A stretch of 64,000 bases of DNA from Cellulophaga sp. HaHaR_3_176 (GCF_019021925.1 NZ_CP058990.1:3739949-3803948), one strand, 5' to 3'. Positions 1 to 9,084 are shown, counted from the stretch's first letter. Notes: a model not told the origin generated them from the letters alone. Translations and numbers: made by a program.

Positions 1-834
1 CCTGATACGTTTAATATAGATCCAAAAGCAATTGAAAAAGCAATTACACCAAAAACAAAAGCAATTGTGCCTGTTCATTTATTCGGGCAGTGTGCAAATA
101 TGGATGCTATATTAGAAATAGCAGCGAAACATAACTTATTTGTAATTGAAGATAATGCACAAGCAATTGGAGCAAATTATAAAAATAATAAAGACGGAAA
201 ATTGAAAGCAGGTACCATAGGTCATGTAGCGGCTACATCATTTTTTCCTTCAAAAAATTTAGGAGCTTACGGAGATGGAGGTGCTATTTTTACTAATGAT
301 GATGAGCTTGCACACACATTAAGAGGTGTTGTTAATCACGGAATGTATGAGCGTTACCATCATGATGTTGTTGGTGTAAACTCTCGTTTAGATAGTTTGC
401 AGGCAGCAGTGCTTAGGGCTAAATTGCCACTATTAGATACTTATAATAGTAAGCGAAGAGATGCTGCTCGTAAATACACAAAAGCTTTAAAGGGTATTGA
501 GGGTGTTATTACGCCAGAAACAGTAAATGGCTGTGGTGAAATTTGCGATACTTGTGATTGCCATGTTTTTCATCAATACACATTAAAGATTACAAATGGA
601 AAAAGAGATGCATTAGTAAAGCATTTAGCGGATAAAGAAATTCCATGTGGTGTTTATTATCCTATTCCTTTACATAAACAAAAGGCATATGTGGATGATC
701 GATACAATGACAGCGATTTTCCTGTTACAAATCAATTAGTTCAGCAAGTTATTTCATTACCAATGCATACGGAATTAGATGATGAGCAGATTGCCTATAT
801 TACAGATGCTATTATCGGTTTTATTAAAAATTAG
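1..834 (+). CDS. DegT/DnrJ/EryC1-family sugar aminotransferase (5' end cut off by window)
   Basis: PLP-dependent aminotransferase of the DegT/DnrJ/EryC1 family, which puts an amino group on a nucleotide-linked keto-sugar for surface polysaccharide or glycoprotein glycans. The frame is open from base 1, so the N-terminus lies outside the window and 277 residues remain. Visible family signatures are the VIEDNAQAIGA segment, the PLP-lysine region SFFPSKNLGAYGDGG, and VNSRLDSLQAAVL. GVYYPIPLHKQ near the C-terminus is typical of WbpE/PglE-like enzymes. A cysteine cluster (CGEICDTCDCHVFHQY) sits just before the conserved HQY segment. A galE-type epimerase follows 54 bases downstream on the same strand, which fits a sugar-nucleotide locus. 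The exact sugar substrate cannot be read from the sequence. Confidence 0.85.
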   Translation, partial: PDTFNIDPKAIEKAITPKTKAIVPVHLFGQCANMDAILEIAAKHNLFVIEDNAQAIGANYKNNKDGKLKAGTIGHVAATSFFPSKNLGAYGDGGAIFTNDDELAHTLRGVVNHGMYERYHHDVVGVNSRLDSLQAAVLRAKLPLLDTYNSKRRDAARKYTKALKGIEGVITPETVNGCGEICDTCDCHVFHQYTLKITNGKRDALVKHLADKEIPCGVYYPIPLHKQKAYVDDRYNDSDFPVTNQLVQQVISLPMHTELDDEQIAYITDAIIGFIKN

Positions 835-888
835 ATTTTTAAAAATTTAGCTTTGGCATTACTACGCTATAACCATTAAAATAAGTGC

Positions 889-1905
889 ATGAAAATATTA
901 GTTACCGGAGGATTAGGCTTTATAGGGTCGCATACTGTTGTTGAGTTGCAAAACCAAGGTTTTGAAGTTCTTATAATTGATGATTTGTCTAATTCATCGG
1001 AAAAAGTTATTGATGGTATTGTTGCAATAACGGGTAAGAAGCCGTTATTTGAAAAAATTGACTTAAAAGAGAAGTCTAAAGTAGAAAATTTCTTTAAAAA
1101 GCATACAGATGTAAAGGGTGTTATACATTTCGCAGCATCTAAAGCTGTTGGAGAAAGTGTAGAGAAACCATTGTTGTACTACGAGAACAATATAGGTACA
1201 TTGGTTTATCTTTTGAAAGAATTGGCGAAGAAAAATAAAGCTAGTTTTATTTTCAGCTCATCTTGTACTGTTTATGGGCAAGCTGATAAAATGCCAATTA
1301 CAGAAGATGCGCCAGTGAAAACAGCGGAATCTCCATATGGGAATACAAAACAAATGGGAGAAGAAATTATTGCAGATACTTGTAAAGTAGTACCTGCATT
1401 AAATGCAATAGCATTGCGTTATTTTAATCCTATGGGTGCTCATCCTAGTGCAGAAATAGGCGAATTGCCAATTGGAGTGCCTCAAAATTTAGTTCCGTTT
1501 ATTACGCAAACAGGAGTTGGTATGCGAGAACAGTTATCTGTTTTTGGAGATGATTACCCAACTATTGATGGTACTTGTGTAAGAGATTATATACATGTAG
1601 TAGATTTAGCCAAAGCACATGTTATAGCGTTAAAAAGGTTGTTAGAAGATAAAAATGATGCTAATTACGAAGTTTTTAATTTAGGTACAGGTAAGGGAAG
1701 TACTGTTTTAGAGGTGGTAAAAAGTTTTGAAAAAGTTTCAGGTAAAAAACTGAATTATAAAATTGTAGATAAAAGAGCAGGAGATATAATAGAGGCTTAT
1801 GCTAATACCGAAAAAGCAAATAAAGTACTAGGTTGGAAAGCTGAATCTACCTTAGATGAAGCAATGAAATCTGCTTGGGACTGGGAGGTTAAAATACGTA
1901 GTTAA
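889..1905 (+). CDS. galE: UDP-glucose 4-epimerase (GalE)
   Basis: Extended short-chain dehydrogenase that interconverts UDP-glucose and UDP-galactose with bound NAD in the cytoplasm. The 338-residue length is normal for GalE. The N-terminal Rossmann motif is GGLGFIG (residues 7-13). The active site has Ser/Thr around 123-127 and the Y150xxxK154 pair (YGNTK). FNPMGAHPSAEIGE and the RDYIHVVDLAKAH segment are typical of GalE rather than of other sugar epimerases. ATG is the start. A possible -7 box TAGCTTTG lies at 848-855 without a clear -33 partner, so transcription may also run in from the aminotransferase gene. A strong terminator follows. A related epimerase acting on another UDP-sugar is possible. 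Confidence 0.9.
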   Translation: MKILVTGGLGFIGSHTVVELQNQGFEVLIIDDLSNSSEKVIDGIVAITGKKPLFEKIDLKEKSKVENFFKKHTDVKGVIHFAASKAVGESVEKPLLYYENNIGTLVYLLKELAKKNKASFIFSSSCTVYGQADKMPITEDAPVKTAESPYGNTKQMGEEIIADTCKVVPALNAIALRYFNPMGAHPSAEIGELPIGVPQNLVPFITQTGVGMREQLSVFGDDYPTIDGTCVRDYIHVVDLAKAHVIALKRLLEDKNDANYEVFNLGTGKGSTVLEVVKSFEKVSGKKLNYKIVDKRAGDIIEAYANTEKANKVLGWKAESTLDEAMKSAWDWEVKIRS

Positions 1906-1932
1906 GTATTTTTTTAAATTATTAATTCATAT

Positions 1933-1973
1933 AAAAAGAGCAAAAGTAGTTTCATCTACTTTTGCTCTTTTTT
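1933..1973 (+). terminator. Rho-independent terminator after galE
   Basis: Perfect 12-bp stem GAGCAAAAGTAG (1938-1949) / CTACTTTTGCTC (1956-1967) with a 6-base loop, flanked by an A-run on the left and a T-run on the right. It lies 28 bases past the galE stop. Confidence 0.85.
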
Positions 1974-2026
1974 GTTAAATAATGTGAAAGGAGAACTAAA
2001 TTAGTAGATGCTATCGTAATTACTAT

Positions 2027-2383
2027 ATGATGGTTAATTTTTTAGATACTAAAACATTATTAGATGCCTCTGTTGAAGAGAACTTATATGATAATTTAGT
2101 AGCACAACTTACTAAAGATTTTGGGTTGGCTAATATAGCTATAGATATACCTTTTAAAGTTTCTCCTAAAAACCTTAAAACAATACTCCATCAAAAAGTA
2201 TATAGGTTAATGATGGAGCGTTTTTCTGAATATTTAAACTTGCTTTATATTATAGATGTTCCAGAAAAAAAGGTAAAAGAAATTAAAGTAGAAGATGTTG
2301 TTAAAATAGCAGATGAAGTATCTTTTCTAATATTAAAACGAGAATTCCAAAAAGTCTGGTTCAGAAATAAATATGCTATTTAA
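2027..2383 (+). CDS. Small conserved-looking protein of unknown function
   Basis: A 118-residue protein that I do not recognise beyond an impression that similar short proteins occur in Flavobacteriaceae. It has no signal peptide, membrane segment or cysteine. It looks largely helical and acidic at the N-terminus, with basic stretches (VPEKKVKEIKVED, FQKVWFRNK) towards the end. It starts at tandem ATG codons (2027 and 2030), and an upstream ATG at 2009 runs into a stop after three codons. It is bounded upstream by the galE terminator, so it needs its own promoter, which I could not identify. Its stop codon overlaps by 4 bases the stop of the opposite-strand barrel gene. Confidence 0.6.
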   Translation: MMVNFLDTKTLLDASVEENLYDNLVAQLTKDFGLANIAIDIPFKVSPKNLKTILHQKVYRLMMERFSEYLNLLYIIDVPEKKVKEIKVEDVVKIADEVSFLILKREFQKVWFRNKYAI

Positions 2384-2910
2384 AAGTAAATTCTAACAAA
2401 AGGAATTAAAGCATCAGAATAAATACTTCTTTCATCATGGAGCACATTATATTTTAACCCAACTGTAAAATTCTTATTTACATACCCAGCTCCTAGGTAT
2501 AATGCGGGGCTCCAGTAATTATCTTTAAAATTTGTTCCATTAAAAGCAAACGATCTATTTATTCGTAATTGCTCTAATTCTCCTGATAGTTGAATCGCAG
2601 GGATGATATTGTATAATGATATCAAACTCCCACCATAAGCAGTGAGTTTATTGTTGTCAAACTTTGCGTAACTAAAGTTTAATTGTACCCCAGCAGCAAA
2701 TTGATCATTTACTTGATAAATAGCACTTGGAGAAATCGAACCATTAAAGTAGTTGTTGCCAAACCCTAGTCCAATTCCACCTCCATATCTAACATTTTTC
2801 CAGAATTCAGAGCTATTATTTGTGTTTTGAGACAAGCAAGGTTTGATTGCAAATATCAAAATCACAATAAAAAGCATTTTTTTCAAGCTTAAATCAACCA
2901 TTTTATTCAT
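2380..2910 (-). CDS. Outer-membrane beta-barrel protein, porin-like, next to sucA
   Basis: A 176-residue exported protein. The N-terminus has a hydrophobic signal segment (LFIVILIFAIKPCLSQ) ending near residue 28. The remainder alternates short beta-strand-like stretches with Gly/Tyr/Asn (GGGIGLGFGNNYF, LYLGAGYVNKNFTVGLKYN) and ends VRIYF, an aromatic C-terminus typical of barrel proteins. It diverges from sucA, with starts 101 bases apart. I recall that short proteins in this position are sometimes labelled alpha-ketoglutarate decarboxylase, but nothing here supports an enzyme, and the label probably spread from the neighbouring gene. ATG at 2910 is used, though ATG at 2901 (MVDLSLKK) would serve equally well. 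Substrate and partner are unknown. Confidence 0.65.
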   Translation of the reverse strand: MNKMVDLSLKKMLFIVILIFAIKPCLSQNTNNSSEFWKNVRYGGGIGLGFGNNYFNGSISPSAIYQVNDQFAAGVQLNFSYAKFDNNKLTAYGGSLISLYNIIPAIQLSGELEQLRINRSFAFNGTNFKDNYWSPALYLGAGYVNKNFTVGLKYNVLHDERSIYSDALIPFVRIYF

Positions 2911-2968
2911 TATTGTTATTTTTCTTTAATATTAGTATCTAATATATGACTAGAAATCTTAAAAGTTG

Positions 2969-2976
2969 TATTTTTG
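2969..2976 (+). promoter_or_regulatory. Candidate sucA promoter, -7 box
   Basis: TATTTTTG matches the Bacteroidota -7 consensus TAnnTTTG and lies 35 bases before the sucA ATG. No TTG is found at the expected -33 position, so the call is weak. Confidence 0.35.
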
Positions 2977-3011
2977 ATTAAATTTTATTCACAGGGAAGA
3001 GAAAATTATTT

Positions 3012-5801
3012 ATGGATAAATATTCCTTTTTAAACGCTGCACATACTTCATTTTTAGCAGAGTTATATGACAAGTATTTAGTTAGTCCGGATAGTGTTGA
3101 GCCAAGTTGGCGAGCATTTTTTCAAGGATTTGATTTTGGTCAAGAGAGTTTATTAGACGAATTAGACTTGCCTGCACAGGCAGCAACGTCAAATTCCTCA
3201 ACTGTTTCTGAGATGCCTCAGTCACTTCAGAAAGAGTTTCAGGTAATTCGTTTAATAGATGGTTACAGATCTCGCGGACATTTGTTTACAAAAACAAATC
3301 CAGTTCGAGAGAGAAGAAAATATGAACCAACATTATCTATTGAAAACTTTGGACTAGCAACATCTGATTTGAAAACGGTTTTTACTGCAGGAGAAATTCT
3401 AGGTATAGGGCCAAGCTCATTAGAAGATATTATAAAGCATTTGACAAATATATATTGCGACGCAATTGGTGTTGAATATATGTATATCAGAAATCCAGAA
3501 CGTATAGAGTGGATTCAAAACTGGTTGAATGTAAATGATAATCACCCTAATTATGGTGATGATAGAAAGAAAAATATTCTTCGAAAATTAAATCAAGCGG
3601 TATCGTTTGAAAGTTTTTTACATACAAAATATGTAGGTCAAAAACGTTTTTCATTAGAAGGTAATGAGTCGCTAATACCATCATTGGATGCTGTTGTTGA
3701 AAGAGCAGCTGAAATGGGTGTTGAGCAATTTGTTATGGGTATGGCTCATAGGGGTAGATTGAATGTGTTAACCAATATTTTTGGTAAAGCAGCAAAAGAT
3801 ATTTTTAGTGAGTTTGATGGTAAAGATTACGAACAAGTAATTTTTGACGGAGATGTTAAATATCATTTAGGTTGGACCTCTGATAGAATGTCTGATAATG
3901 GTAATAAAATAAAAATGAATATCGCTCCAAATCCTTCTCATTTAGAGACTGTAGGCGCTGTAGTTGAGGGTATTACAAGAGCAAAGCAAGATGCTCATTA
4001 TAAAGATGATTTTTCTAAAGTACTACCAATAGTAGTACATGGTGATGCTGCAATAGCTGGTCAAGGCTTAGTATACGAAGTAATACAGATGGCTAGTTTG
4101 GATGGTTATAAAACCGGAGGAACCATACATATGGTTGTAAATAATCAAATTGGTTTTACAACAAATTATTTAGATGCAAGAAGTTCTACCTATTGTACTG
4201 ATGTTGGTAAAGTTACTCTAAGTCCTGTTTTACATGTTAATGCTGATGATGTAGAGGCTGTAGTACATGCTTCTTTATTTGCGTTAGAATATAGAATGCG
4301 TTTTCAAAGAGATGTATTTATAGATTTACTTGGGTACCGTAAGTATGGGCATAACGAAGGTGATGAGCCTCGTTTTACGCAACCTAAGCTTTATAAAGCA
4401 ATTGCTAAGCATGAAAATCCAAGAGATATTTATGCGGCTAAACTAATTGCAGAAGGTATAATTGATGAAAATTATATTGGCAAATTAGAGCAAGAATATA
4501 AAGATTCACTTGAAACAGAATTAGAAGACTCTCGTAAAGAAGATAAAACTGTAATCACGCCATTTATGGCTGATGAATGGAAAGGTTTTGTGAGAGTTCA
4601 AGAAGATGAAATGGCTAAGCCAATTGATACTTCTTATAATAAAAAAGGACTTGTTGAAATAGCAGAGTCATTAACCTCATTACCAAAAGACAAAAAGTTC
4701 TTAAGAAAGGTAGATAAGTTAGTTGCTGATCGTAAGAAAATGTTTTTTGAGTCTGATAAGTTAGACTGGGCAATGGGTGAGCTTTTGGCTTACGGGTCGT
4801 TGTTGCAAGAAGGTTATGGTGTAAGAATGTCTGGTCAAGATGTTGAACGTGGTACCTTCTCTCACCGTCATGCAGTGGTTAAGGTAGAAGATAGTGAGGA
4901 AGAAGTAATTCCTTTAAATCTTATAAAGAATAAAAAAGGAGATTTTCAAATTTATAACTCACATCTATCAGAGTATGGTGTTGTAGGTTTCGATTATGGA
5001 TACTCTATGGCAAGCCCGAATACGCTTACAATTTGGGAAGCGCAATTTGGAGATTTTAGCAATGGTGCTCAAATCATGATTGATCAATATATTTCTGCTG
5101 CTGAGGACAAGTGGAAACTTCAAAATGGTTTGGTAATGTTGTTGCCGCATGGTTATGAGGGTCAAGGTGCTGAGCATTCTTCAGCCCGTATGGAGCGTTT
5201 CTTGCAATTATGTGCAAGTGATAATATGTTTATAGCAGATGTCACGACACCTGCGAATATGTTTCACTTGTTAAGAAGGCAAATGAAAGCTAATTATAGA
5301 AAACCTTTAGTTGTTTTTACTCCGAAAAGTTTATTGCGTCATCCAAAAGCAGTTTCTTCAATAGAAGAATTTGAAAAAGGAGGCTTCCAAGAAATTATTG
5401 ATGATAAAACAGCAGTTGTTAAAAACATTAAAACGTTAGTTTTCTGTACAGGTAAATTTTATTATGATTTACTAGCGGCTCGAGAAGAAAATTCTAGAGA
5501 AGATGTGGCACTTGTTCGTGTAGAGCAATTATTCCCACTTCCTGCATCTAAGATGACAGAGTTGATTAAAAAGTATAATGCCGATGACATTGTTTGGGCT
5601 CAAGAAGAACCTAGAAACATGGGGGCTTGGAGTCATATAATGATGCATTATAGTGAGGCGAGTAAGCTTAGGGTGGCATCAAGAAGATTCTATGCTTCGC
5701 CCGCAGCAGGTAGTTCGGTTCGTTCGAAAAGACGTCATCAAGAGGTTATTGATTATGTTTTCGATAAGACTAAGGATAATATGATTCGTCCGACGAAATA
5801 A
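3012..5801 (+). CDS. sucA: 2-oxoglutarate dehydrogenase E1 component
   Basis: Thiamine-diphosphate-dependent E1 subunit. It decarboxylates 2-oxoglutarate and reductively succinylates the lipoyl arm of SucB in the TCA cycle. At 929 residues it is normal length. The start at ATG 3012 gives the typical N-terminus (SFLNAAHTSFLAELYDKYL, then PSWRAFFQGF). Catalytic landmarks are MAHRGRLNVL (His246), the ThDP/Mg motif HGDAAIAGQG from residue 343, and NNQIGFTT near 377. The C-terminal half contains the transketolase-like domain (SHRHAVV, HGYEGQGAEHSSARMERFLQ). sucB follows after 56 bases. The dihydrolipoamide dehydrogenase gene is not in this window. Confidence 0.97.
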   Translation: MDKYSFLNAAHTSFLAELYDKYLVSPDSVEPSWRAFFQGFDFGQESLLDELDLPAQAATSNSSTVSEMPQSLQKEFQVIRLIDGYRSRGHLFTKTNPVRERRKYEPTLSIENFGLATSDLKTVFTAGEILGIGPSSLEDIIKHLTNIYCDAIGVEYMYIRNPERIEWIQNWLNVNDNHPNYGDDRKKNILRKLNQAVSFESFLHTKYVGQKRFSLEGNESLIPSLDAVVERAAEMGVEQFVMGMAHRGRLNVLTNIFGKAAKDIFSEFDGKDYEQVIFDGDVKYHLGWTSDRMSDNGNKIKMNIAPNPSHLETVGAVVEGITRAKQDAHYKDDFSKVLPIVVHGDAAIAGQGLVYEVIQMASLDGYKTGGTIHMVVNNQIGFTTNYLDARSSTYCTDVGKVTLSPVLHVNADDVEAVVHASLFALEYRMRFQRDVFIDLLGYRKYGHNEGDEPRFTQPKLYKAIAKHENPRDIYAAKLIAEGIIDENYIGKLEQEYKDSLETELEDSRKEDKTVITPFMADEWKGFVRVQEDEMAKPIDTSYNKKGLVEIAESLTSLPKDKKFLRKVDKLVADRKKMFFESDKLDWAMGELLAYGSLLQEGYGVRMSGQDVERGTFSHRHAVVKVEDSEEEVIPLNLIKNKKGDFQIYNSHLSEYGVVGFDYGYSMASPNTLTIWEAQFGDFSNGAQIMIDQYISAAEDKWKLQNGLVMLLPHGYEGQGAEHSSARMERFLQLCASDNMFIADVTTPANMFHLLRRQMKANYRKPLVVFTPKSLLRHPKAVSSIEEFEKGGFQEIIDDKTAVVKNIKTLVFCTGKFYYDLLAAREENSREDVALVRVEQLFPLPASKMTELIKKYNADDIVWAQEEPRNMGAWSHIMMHYSEASKLRVASRRFYASPAAGSSVRSKRRHQEVIDYVFDKTKDNMIRPTK

Positions 5802-5857
5802 ATAGAAGCAATCAAAAAATAATAAAAATACAGGTTACAAATTAAAATTATAAGATA

Positions 5858-7072
5858 ATGATTTTAGAAATGAAAGTTCCTTCACCAGGGGAGTCTATAA
5901 CAGAAGTAGAAATTGCAGCTTGGTTAGTTCAAGATGGTGATTATGTTGAAAAAGACCAAGCAATTGCTGAGGTTGATTCAGATAAGGCTACATTAGAATT
6001 ACCTGCTGAAGAAAGTGGAATAATCACTTTAAAAGCAGAAGAAGGTGATGCTGTAGCAGTTGGTGAAGTAGTTTGTTTAATTGATACTAGTGCTGAAAAG
6101 CCTAGTGGTTCAGCTAAGCCAGCAACTGAAGAACCAAAAAAAGAAGCTAAGAAAGAGGAGAAAGCTCCTGAGCCTGTAAAAGTAAAAGAAACATATGCAT
6201 CAGGAACAGCGTCTCCTGCAGCTAAAAAAATACTTGCCGAAAAAGGAATTGAAGCAGGAGCAGTAAATGGATCAGGAAAAGATGGTAGAATTACTAAAGA
6301 AGATGCAGTAAGTGCTGTTCCTTCTATGGGAACTCCTACCGGTGGTAATAGAGGAGAAAGTAGATCTAAATTGTCTATGTTGCGTAGAAAAGTAGCAGAG
6401 CGTTTGGTTTCAGTTAAAAATGAAACGGCTATGTTAACTACTTTTAACGAAGTAGATATGTCTCCTATATTCGAGCTTAGAAAGCAATATAAAGAAGATT
6501 TTAAAAGTAAGCACGGAGTTGGATTAGGCTTTATGTCATTCTTTACAAAAGCAGTAGTTAGGGCGTTAGAGCTTTATCCTTCTGTAAACTCTATGATAGA
6601 TGGTAAGGAAATGATTTCTTACGATTTTTGCGATGTTAGTATTGCAGTATCAGGACCAAAAGGATTAATGGTTCCTGTTATTAGAAATGCTGAAAACTTA
6701 ACTTTTAGAGGGGTAGAAGCAGAAGTTAAAAGGCTTGCAATTAGAGCTAGAGATGGAGGTATTACTGTTGATGAAATGACGGGTGGTACTTTTACAATTA
6801 CTAACGGAGGTGTTTTTGGGTCAATGTTATCAACTCCAATCATAAACCCTCCACAAAGTGCAATTTTAGGAATGCACAATATTGTAGAGAGACCAATTGT
6901 TAGAGATGGCGAAATTGTAATTGCACCTATAATGTATGTGGCTTTATCTTATGATCATAGAATAATTGATGGTAAAGAGTCTGTAGGTTTCTTAGTAGCG
7001 GTTAAAGAAGCATTAGAAAATCCAGTAGAATTACTGATGAATAATAATGTAAATAAAGGTTTAGAATTGTAA
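5858..7072 (+). CDS. sucB: Dihydrolipoyllysine succinyltransferase, E2 of 2-oxoglutarate dehydrogenase
   Basis: E2 core of the 2-oxoglutarate dehydrogenase complex, transferring the succinyl group from lipoyl-lysine to CoA. Domains in order are a lipoyl domain (1-77, with lipoyl Lys43 in EVDSDKATLE), an Ala/Lys/Glu/Pro-rich linker (about 85-115), a peripheral subunit-binding domain (SPAAKKILAEKGIEAG, about 120-155), and a catalytic acyltransferase domain ending in YDHRIIDGKESVGFL, where His367 and Asp371 are the active-site pair. Length 404 is normal. It is co-oriented with sucA and ends at a strong terminator shared with the converging peroxidase gene. Confidence 0.97.
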   Translation: MILEMKVPSPGESITEVEIAAWLVQDGDYVEKDQAIAEVDSDKATLELPAEESGIITLKAEEGDAVAVGEVVCLIDTSAEKPSGSAKPATEEPKKEAKKEEKAPEPVKVKETYASGTASPAAKKILAEKGIEAGAVNGSGKDGRITKEDAVSAVPSMGTPTGGNRGESRSKLSMLRRKVAERLVSVKNETAMLTTFNEVDMSPIFELRKQYKEDFKSKHGVGLGFMSFFTKAVVRALELYPSVNSMIDGKEMISYDFCDVSIAVSGPKGLMVPVIRNAENLTFRGVEAEVKRLAIRARDGGITVDEMTGGTFTITNGGVFGSMLSTPIINPPQSAILGMHNIVERPIVRDGEIVIAPIMYVALSYDHRIIDGKESVGFLVAVKEALENPVELLMNNNVNKGLEL

Positions 7073-7091
7073 TTTTTACCTTTTAATAAAT

Positions 7092-7126
7092 AAAAAAGCC
7101 TGAAGATAAAATCTTCAGGCTTTTTT
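7092..7126. terminator. Bidirectional terminator between sucB and the dihaem peroxidase gene
   Basis: Perfect 10-bp stem GCCTGAAGAT (7098-7107) / ATCTTCAGGC (7111-7120) with a 3-base loop, A6 on the left and T6 on the right. It therefore works for the plus-strand sucB and the minus-strand gene ending at 7148. Confidence 0.85.
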
Positions 7127-7147
7127 ATTTATACATAATCGAGTTGT

Positions 7148-8500
7148 TTAATTACAACCCATATCCTCTTTAGAAGTGGGGTCTGCATTAGGGAAACATA
7201 AACCTGTCGGTAATGATGCAGGATCATATCTTTTTAAGTCGTTGTCATGTAAACTCTTCTCTATAAATTCAGTAATTAAAGTGATTTCATTGTCATTAAG
7301 GCCTAAAGGGGAAAATTTATCAGATACCATCTCATTAGGTACTTCGTTATTTTGTTTAACACCATTATTTTTATATTCAATAACTTCTCTTACGCTTGTA
7401 AAGTTACCTCCGTGCCCTAAGAATTGTACATCTGCTAAATTGTAAAGTTGTGGTACTTTAAATTTGTAGTTGTCAGTAGGGTTGTTCGTAAAACCTCCTC
7501 GACCTTTTTTTGTAACCTCGTCAGTTATACCATGTACACCTGAGCCCGAAAGGTCATTCATGCCTAATGTATAAAAATTTTCAGAGTTAAGTGCAGGTCC
7601 AGAATGACATTCGTAACATCTGGCTTTCCCAAAAAATAATAAAGCACCTTTTTTTTCATTTTTATTCATTGCTCTAGTGTCACCTTTTAGCCAGTTCTGA
7701 AAATCTGTATTATTAGCAAGTAGCGTTCTTTCATAAGCAGCAATTGCTAGGCCAGCAGTTGTTATTGAGTATCTTTCAGATTTATCTACTTCTGGAAAAG
7801 CATTATCAAATAACTTAACATACTTGTTTTCATCACAAAAAGCTTTATCTATTCCCATTCTGTGAACAGATAGGCCTGCAATAGCCTGGGTTTCTACACC
7901 TTCAAAACCTAAAATATTTACAGCTTTTGGTGTTCCTTCAGTCCAATTTGCTTCTGTACCAATATTATCATCAGTAGCTCCAAATTGACCATTCCAAAGC
8001 ATTAGTTTTTGGTAAGCAGAATTCAAGACTGTCGGAGATCGTATAGGTTGTATATCTATAAGGTCTTCTGTGTAATTTGGATCCATAACCCTAGCTTCTC
8101 CATGTAAACCAAAGCCCATTCCGCCATCTCCGATACCTTGTTTGATACCGCTTTGAAAGCCAGCACCACTATGGTGACAACTTGCGCAAGAGTAAGTGGC
8201 TTTGTTTGTTTCTTTTTTAGAGTTGATGCCAATACCTGTCTCGTAGAAAAGTAATTTCCCTAAAGCAACTTTACTTTCTGTTATAGGGTTTTTTGGATCT
8301 GATGGTATACTTTGATAATCTGTGCTTTGTGGTAAGATAAAAGTATCTAAGCTACCAGATAAGTTAATTAAAACCTCTTGTAATTGCTTGTCTTCTGTTT
8401 CTAGGTTGATTGCAGTGTAGTCAGAATCATCTGAACAGCTTGTTAAAACATAAAATGTAATTAAAAGTGCTAAGTGTTTAAATTTTAATTTGAATAACAT
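7148..8500 (-). CDS. Dihaem cytochrome c peroxidase family lipoprotein
   Basis: A 450-residue exported dihaem protein of the CcpA/MauG family, likely reducing hydrogen peroxide or performing a related haem oxidation outside the inner membrane. The N-terminal hydrophobic signal ends in the lipobox LTSC, with Cys22 as the lipidated residue. The two haem sites are CASCH (105-109) and CYECH (295-299). Conserved stretches include SPTVLNSAYQKLMLWNGQF, AIAAYERTLL and FKVPQLYNLA. It stands alone, converging with sucB. A -7 like box, TAAATTTG on the minus strand, is at 8536-8543 with no clear -33. True peroxidase and MauG-like activity cannot be told apart by eye. Confidence 0.88.
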   Translation of the reverse strand: MLFKLKFKHLALLITFYVLTSCSDDSDYTAINLETEDKQLQEVLINLSGSLDTFILPQSTDYQSIPSDPKNPITESKVALGKLLFYETGIGINSKKETNKATYSCASCHHSGAGFQSGIKQGIGDGGMGFGLHGEARVMDPNYTEDLIDIQPIRSPTVLNSAYQKLMLWNGQFGATDDNIGTEANWTEGTPKAVNILGFEGVETQAIAGLSVHRMGIDKAFCDENKYVKLFDNAFPEVDKSERYSITTAGLAIAAYERTLLANNTDFQNWLKGDTRAMNKNEKKGALLFFGKARCYECHSGPALNSENFYTLGMNDLSGSGVHGITDEVTKKGRGGFTNNPTDNYKFKVPQLYNLADVQFLGHGGNFTSVREVIEYKNNGVKQNNEVPNEMVSDKFSPLGLNDNEITLITEFIEKSLHDNDLKRYDPASLPTGLCFPNADPTSKEDMGCN

Positions 8501-8610
8501 TGTCTTAGTAAATCTGGGTTAGGTTATTTTTTAGACAAATTTAACATTATAGAAAGTAAGGTGGTATTAGATATCGGCGTAAAACTTAAAATTTCAGTTT
8601 AACAGCAAAA

Positions 8611-9048
8611 TTATTTTAAAAATAAAAACCGTTTCTCGTAATCAATTATCGCTTTTCCTTTTTTTAAGATATCAGCTCCAATAATTCCATCTACAGGGGT
8701 GGAGTTGTGGGTGATTAGAGCTTCATTTACATGCCCTAAGTCAAATAAAACTATCTTTAATTTTTTAAAAGACCATGAGTCTATATTTATTTTGTTTTTG
8801 GTGGAAATCAATGTTTCCATATTAGTTGCTCCGGCTCCAGCAGCTTTTATTTTTGATTCTTTAGATTTGAGCTTAAAAGTTTCAATCTTATCAAGTCCTA
8901 TGCAGGTGTTTGATGCTCCGGTGTCTACAATAAACCTCCCTGAAATACCATTTATTTTAGCTTCTATTTCAAAATGATTAGTTGAAGTTAAATTTAATTT
9001 AATTGGAGTGTATTTTTTTTCCTTTAAAATTTTTTTAAGACTCTTCAC
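8611..9048 (-). CDS. Retropepsin-like (clan AA) aspartic protease domain protein
   Basis: A 145-residue single-domain protein. The FIVDTGASNTCIG segment (Asp42) is the DTG active-site loop of retropepsin-type proteases, and DGIIGADIL near the C-terminus is the paired hydrophobic Gly motif of the fold. One DTG motif per chain means a homodimer would be needed for activity. No signal peptide is obvious, so a cytoplasmic location is likely unless the start is misplaced. It diverges from tatD with a 36-base gap. The peroxidase gene lies downstream on the same strand, 110 bases away, and probably has its own promoter. The substrate is unknown. Confidence 0.75.
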   Translation of the reverse strand: MKSLKKILKEKKYTPIKLNLTSTNHFEIEAKINGISGRFIVDTGASNTCIGLDKIETFKLKSKESKIKAAGAGATNMETLISTKNKINIDSWSFKKLKIVLFDLGHVNEALITHNSTPVDGIIGADILKKGKAIIDYEKRFLFLK

Positions 9049-9084
9049 AACTTTTTTTGTTAAAGATAAACCTATTTTTACATC

